A stretch of 64,000 nucleotides of DNA from CAZABP01 sp964483245 (lineage in GTDB: Bacteria > Planctomycetota > UBA1135 > UBA2386), in contig CAZABP010000004.1 of NCBI GenBank assembly GCA_964483245.1, positions 124,001 through 188,000 on the forward strand, in the 5' to 3' direction. Below, one piece after another: positions 60,408-64,000 of the stretch. The position numbers and the translations under genes are program-made. Below the pieces are notes generated by a model, which was not told the DNA's origin, made no database searches, and worked only from the letters and a program-made list of their open reading frames with translations. Every line of letters begins with the position of its first letter. Position 1 is the first letter of the stretch.

Positions 60408-61100
60408 TCACGCGCCCGGTTCGAGAGCAGCTTGATCCGAGTTGCTGGGATGCGGGCGAATGAGGACTTCGAGCAGGAATTGCGACCAGGACTCGAAGTG
60501 CGCGGGATCTTGCCACAGGCTTTCGGACCCGGCAACGTGCCCCCGGCCCGGATCCCCCGACGGCAGCGGGCGGAAGCCGCCGGTCATCTTGGTCCGCTCG
60601 CGCACCGTGACCCGGGTCCCGGCCGGCACCCGGAGCAGGTAGGCGAGCCCCGCGTGGACCCGACCCACGTCCCCGGCATCGTCATTGATCAGCCCGAGCG
60701 GGACCGGGGCCGGCGCCTCGCGCAGGACCAGCTCCTCCTGGAGCTCCCGGCGGAGGGCCCGCTCCAGGATGCCGGCAGTCCGCTCCTCCCCGTCGTCCGG
60801 GTTGACGTGCCCACCCAGGCCGATCGACCACAGGTCGTGCAGCCGCGACTCGCTCTGCCGCCGGCTGCGGCGGACACAGAACAGCTCGCGGACCGGCCCG
60901 CTGCGCTCGACGGCGCAGTACGGGATCAGTTGCTTCCAGGCAGGTTCGCGTTCGGCTTCCTCGCGGTCGACGAAGAACGCCTCCTGCTCGAAGCTCGCGA
61001 CCAACGCGGCAGCTTCGGGCTGCGTCCATGGCACGAACCCCTGCGGCCAGTGGCCGCCGAAGAACGCATTGCGCCGCACGACCAGTACCCGCTCCGGCAT
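60408..61100 (-). CDS. Nudix-domain protein
   Basis: 230 residues from the ATG at 61100 (a TTG 8 codons earlier is possible). The Nudix box is present: GLGGHVNPDDGEERTAGILE with the RRELQEEL end. N-terminal part (VVRRNAFFGGHWPQGFVPWT) and the long middle are not standard MutT, so substrate is open: nucleotide diphosphate derivatives are cleaved by this fold. Same operon as the 73-residue protein, 41 bp upstream of it. Confidence 0.75.
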   Translation of the reverse strand: MPERVLVVRRNAFFGGHWPQGFVPWTQPEAAALVASFEQEAFFVDREEAEREPAWKQLIPYCAVERSGPVRELFCVRRSRRQSESRLHDLWSIGLGGHVNPDDGEERTAGILERALRRELQEELVLREAPAPVPLGLINDDAGDVGRVHAGLAYLLRVPAGTRVTVRERTKMTGGFRPLPSGDPGRGHVAGSESLWQDPAHFESWSQFLLEVLIRPHPSNSDQAALEPGA

Positions 61101-61128
61101 CGCGTCGCGATCGTAGCCAACCAACGCA

Positions 61129-61154
61129 AACGGGGCGGCAGCTGCCGCCCCGTT
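61129..61154. repeat. 26-bp perfect palindrome
   Basis: AACGGGGCGGCAG is followed directly by its reverse complement CTGCCGCCCCGTT. On the minus strand it lies between the secreted-protein gene (stop at 61198) and the Nudix start (61100), followed by TTTGCGTT, so it could end the upstream transcript; it could equally be a cruciform or regulator site. Confidence 0.7.
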
Positions 61155-61197
61155 CGCATGCCTGCACGGCCTCGCCAGGGGCGAGACCGGGCTCAGG

Positions 61198-62415
61198 TCA
61201 CTTCAGCTCGACCTGACCGCTGTTGCCCAGGTAGAGCTTGCCGGCCACGGCGTCGAGCATGATCGGCATCGTCGCGAGTTTGATCTGCGGCGAGTTCGGC
61301 GGGATCGTGATGTTGTAGCCGCCGATCCCCTGCGGAGGCAGGATCAGCGTGCTCGGGAGCGCGATGATCGGCAACGTCAGGTCGATCGACAGCTTGCCGC
61401 CGACGCCCGGCAGCGACGTGCCGGAGTTGGCCAGAACGCCGACCCACACTGCGCCGATGTAGGCAGGGGAGCCCGTCTTCTGCGTGGGCGCGAACAGCGT
61501 CAGGTTCAGGGTCCCGCCGGTCTGCGCGTTGACCGAGCCGGAGCTGACGCCGAAGTAGCCGACGTCCTGGCAGGACAGATAGCTGGTGCCGGAATCGGCC
61601 CAGGTGACCGAGCCGCCGACGACGCCGGGGTTGTTGATCCAGGCCGTGGCGACCTTCACCGGGAACTTGGCCGCGCTGTCATCGACTGCGGACGTGAACC
61701 AGCCGTCGGAACGGTTGGACGCGATCTGCAGCGAGAAGAACAGGGCGCGCGACGTCCCGAGCAAGTCGTTGACCGGGGACGGGCTGTGCGTCTGCACGCC
61801 GGTCGGCGGATTCGTGATTGCAGTCCGCTTGTTGGTCGCGGCACCCGTGTTGCGGTCGAGGTCCATGACCGCGACGCCCGAGCCGTCGATGAAGAACACG
61901 ACGTCCTTGCCGTCGATCTGCCCGATGTGGACGTCCACGGCACCCGGCGGGAAGCCGCTGCCGCTGATCAGCTTCATGTTCGTGAACGGGCCAGAGATCC
62001 CGGTGCGCGTCGCCAGGCGGGCGCCACCAGCAGCTTCTTCCCAGACGAAGACCTGCAGGTCATGCGAGACCGAGCCGGAGTACTCGGTGCCCGAGGTCAT
62101 CAGCGCGTCGACGTCGGCGTTCTTCGTGAACACGCCGGTGACCGGGTTCCAGTGCCCGCTCAGGATGTCGTAGCCGCCCGCACCGCCGCTCGAACGCGTG
62201 ACGGTCAGCAGCGCGTAGAGGGTGTCGGCAGGCAGTTGCAGGTGATCGGACAGATGGACGTAGTTGATCGTGTTGACGTTGTTGCCGACCACGGCAGTCG
62301 TCAGCTTCGACGCGCCGTAGGGCACCACTTCGGTCGGTGGTTCGCCCAGGTACTGGGCCGAGATGCCTGCACTCAGGCAGGCGGCAGAGACGAGAGGGAG
62401 CAGCTTGGTGCGCAT
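61198..62415 (-). CDS. Secreted protein of unknown function
   Basis: 405 residues from the ATG at 62415, with AAGGAAA about ten bases upstream; the longer frame has no signal-peptide character. Signal peptide MRTKLLPLVSAACLSAGISA, cleavage leaves Gln-Tyr. Mature part is beta-rich and polar (VPYGASKLTTAVVGNNVNTI, LYALLTVTRSSGGAGGYDIL, DVVFFIDGSGVAVMDLDRNT), with a C-terminal module SIDLTLPIIALPSTLILPPQ reminiscent of secreted Planctomycetota proteins. No domain assigned. Flanked by a palindrome at each end. Confidence 0.75.
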   Translation of the reverse strand: MRTKLLPLVSAACLSAGISAQYLGEPPTEVVPYGASKLTTAVVGNNVNTINYVHLSDHLQLPADTLYALLTVTRSSGGAGGYDILSGHWNPVTGVFTKNADVDALMTSGTEYSGSVSHDLQVFVWEEAAGGARLATRTGISGPFTNMKLISGSGFPPGAVDVHIGQIDGKDVVFFIDGSGVAVMDLDRNTGAATNKRTAITNPPTGVQTHSPSPVNDLLGTSRALFFSLQIASNRSDGWFTSAVDDSAAKFPVKVATAWINNPGVVGGSVTWADSGTSYLSCQDVGYFGVSSGSVNAQTGGTLNLTLFAPTQKTGSPAYIGAVWVGVLANSGTSLPGVGGKLSIDLTLPIIALPSTLILPPQGIGGYNITIPPNSPQIKLATMPIMLDAVAGKLYLGNSGQVELK

Positions 62416-62427
62416 GGAAACGTTTCC
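62416..62427. promoter_or_regulatory. 12-bp palindrome GGAAACGTTTCC at the start of the secreted-protein gene
   Basis: Perfect palindrome immediately upstream of the ATG at 62415 on the minus strand, overlapping the ribosome-site region. The AAACGTTT core is like LacI-family operators, so a repressor site is possible, but no LacI-type gene is in the window and the position would mainly affect translation. Confidence 0.4.
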
Positions 62428-62592
62428 TTCGCAGTTGCAGGGGTAGGGAGAACGCCGCAGCCCGCGAGGGCCGGGGGTGAAACGGTCAGGGTCTAGCCGG
62501 CCGGCGGAAGGGCTGCAAGCAGCCACCACCGCAGACGCCCTGGGTCCCGGGGAATGTTCCCCGGGCATCGGCACCGGACCCTGCAGTCCGCT

Positions 62593-64000
62593 TCAGGCTT
62601 CCGGTTCGCGGCGCAGCAGATCCCGCAACGCGGCCAGCGAGCGCATCTCGCCCTTGTGGCCGCGGGCTTCGCTGGCCGGGCGCTCGCTCTCGACCGTGAT
62701 CACGCGCGGCTCGCCGCCGCTGCGGCGCCGCCCGCCGGCGCGTTCGTATTCCTCCGGCACCGTCTCTTCGCGCCGGTCGCGCGGCCGCTCACGGTCCCCC
62801 GGGCCGGCCCGCCGCTTGCCGCGCAGGCTGCCGCGGCGGAAGTCGAGCCCGGAGGCGACCGCCTGCTCGAGCGCCGTGCGGGGTGCCGGACGCCGGTCTG
62901 GCCGGCCGCCGCGGCCCATCCCCGGCTCGTCGCGCCGGCGCCGGCCGCGCTCCTCGCCGGTCGGCCGCGGCCGAAACATCGTCAGGCTGATCCGCTTGTG
63001 GTCCGGCGCGACCTGCAGGACGAACACCTGGATCACTTCGCCGACGCGCAGGACCTGGCTCGGATCGCGCTTCCTGGAGGGGAGGATCTGCGAGATGTGG
63101 ACGAGGCCGTCCTGCCCGATCCCGAGATCGATGAACGCGCCGAAGTCGGTTACGTTCGCGACGCGCCCCTGCAGCTCGACACCCGGATTCAGGTCCGCGA
63201 CGCGCGCGATCCCGGGGTTGTGGACCGGAATCAGGCGACCCCGCGGGTCCGAAGCCCCCGTCCGCAGGTCCGTGACGACGCCGCGCGCCCGCAGCTCGCC
63301 GAGCCCAGCTTCGATCAGCGGCGCCGGATCCCCGCCGAAGCTGCCGCCGATCAACGCCGGCACCTCCATGGTTCGCGCCGCCGCGAAGCTGCGCACTGCC
63401 GCGTACTCGTCGGGGTGTACGCGGGTCTGATCGAGCGGCTCCTCGCCGCCGATGATCCGCAGGCAGCCCGCGACGTTGCGCGCGCGGGTCGCGTCGAAGC
63501 CCGGGATGCTGCCGAGCGTGGTGCGATCGCGCAGGGCGCCGTGCTGCCGCCGATGGTCGACCAGCGCCTTCGCCAGCTCGCGCGTCAGTCCGGGGGTCCG
63601 CTCGAGCAGGTCCGGCGCTGCCTGATTCACGTCGATGCCGACGCTGTAGATGCAGGATGAGATCACCGCGTCGATCTGCTCGTGCAGCACGCGCTGGTGC
63701 ACGTCGCCGAGGTGCGGGCCGGCGCAGGCGACGAGGACCCGGTGCTCCATCGCCAGCAGCTCGAGCATCGGGTCCTGCAGTCGGCGCCCGAGGCCGATCG
63801 CGACGCGCATCCCGGAGTCGGTGCCGGGCATCGACTTGCGCGCGGCGGGACTGCCGGCGTGGATCGAAGCGGCGGTCTCGTCGACCGGGACGACCATCGG
63901 ACGCTGCCCGTCGAGCTGTTCCAGTGCGGGGTGCAGCACGGCCTCGGCCGCGGCCTGCCGCCGGCCGTGCGGGATCGCGATTGCGGCCGGGGCGTGCTCG
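62593..64000 (-). CDS. tex: Tex-family RNA-binding protein with S1 domain (5' part outside window)
   Basis: The frame runs off the right edge (upstream residues ...EHAPAAIAIPHGRRQAAAEA before the first in-window GTG). Visible ~470 residues: Tex core part (VAIGLGRRLQDPMLELLAME, HRVLVACAGPHLGD), helix-hairpin-helix region (SVGIDVNQAAPDLLERTPGL ... TLGSIPGFDATRARNVAGCL), then an S1 RNA-binding domain (VELQGRVANVTDFGAFIDLG, DGLVHISQIL, RVGEVIQVFVLQVAPDHKRI) and a ~130-residue Arg/Gly-rich tail (RGRRRRDEPGMGRGGRPDRR). Tex binds RNA and acts in transcription. The basic tail is longer than in E. coli YhgF. Confidence 0.92.
   Translation of the reverse strand, partial: EHAPAAIAIPHGRRQAAAEAVLHPALEQLDGQRPMVVPVDETAASIHAGSPAARKSMPGTDSGMRVAIGLGRRLQDPMLELLAMEHRVLVACAGPHLGDVHQRVLHEQIDAVISSCIYSVGIDVNQAAPDLLERTPGLTRELAKALVDHRRQHGALRDRTTLGSIPGFDATRARNVAGCLRIIGGEEPLDQTRVHPDEYAAVRSFAAARTMEVPALIGGSFGGDPAPLIEAGLGELRARGVVTDLRTGASDPRGRLIPVHNPGIARVADLNPGVELQGRVANVTDFGAFIDLGIGQDGLVHISQILPSRKRDPSQVLRVGEVIQVFVLQVAPDHKRISLTMFRPRPTGEERGRRRRDEPGMGRGGRPDRRPAPRTALEQAVASGLDFRRGSLRGKRRAGPGDRERPRDRREETVPEEYERAGGRRRSGGEPRVITVESERPASEARGHKGEMRSLAALRDLLRREPEA

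Overview
The window is a G+C-rich chromosomal segment (well over 60% by eye) from a Gram-negative-type bacterium. It carries LPS-core-type glycosyltransferases and a core kinase, lipoproteins, many signal-peptide proteins and two-component systems. The mix of large secreted TPR/DUF3857 proteins, a pilin-like fragment, EF-hand and PDZ proteins, and a large family of secreted paralogues fits Planctomycetota best. That is an inference from gene content; no rRNA or other taxonomic marker is present. Both edges cut genes: a pilin-like protein on the left and tex on the right.

Layout. 1-4028: end of a pilin-like gene, then a phnD-phnC-phnE type oxyanion/phosphonate ABC importer on the minus strand, its permease a fused dimer. 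4236-14930: the most striking region, nine consecutive same-strand genes for secreted ~350-residue paralogues of a family I do not recognise. Genes 3 and 4 share a perfect 619-bp 3' repeat. 14931-21092: two copies of a MITE-like element flank a LemA/GIDE-type membrane protein, a PuuD-type membrane protein facing a cytochrome c, a GT-C membrane glycosyltransferase and mazG. 21094-28497: a compact plus-strand cluster for LPS-core or surface glycan assembly (GT2, GT4, kinase, CgeB-like, GT4, GT9) ending in truC. 28538-33758: dgt, tRNA-Glu(CUC), a PDZ-PDZ-thioredoxin protein, a sugar-nucleotide epimerase, and a GT2-TPR protein. 34431-39480: RluA-family synthase, truD, mtnP, a Tat-exported glycosylasparaginase and a lipoprotein, overlapping or tightly packed. 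39974-49264: two giant DUF3857 proteins, an EF-hand protein and an RD/RE-repeat protein with a NYN-like domain. 49498-59647: lipoprotein, histidine kinase/response regulator/secreted protein operon, then a methyltransferase, two ATPase-permease ABC pairs and a second histidine kinase in one overlapping operon. 60145-64000: small Sm-like protein, Nudix protein, secreted protein, tex.

Themes. Genes are packed with stop/start overlaps, so most same-strand runs are probably operons. All 14 signal-peptidase-I type exported proteins recognised here have Gln directly after the predicted Ala cleavage site, a bias not explained by homology within the nine-gene array alone. The tandem array and the paired inverted-repeat elements are the best candidates for undescribed biology.
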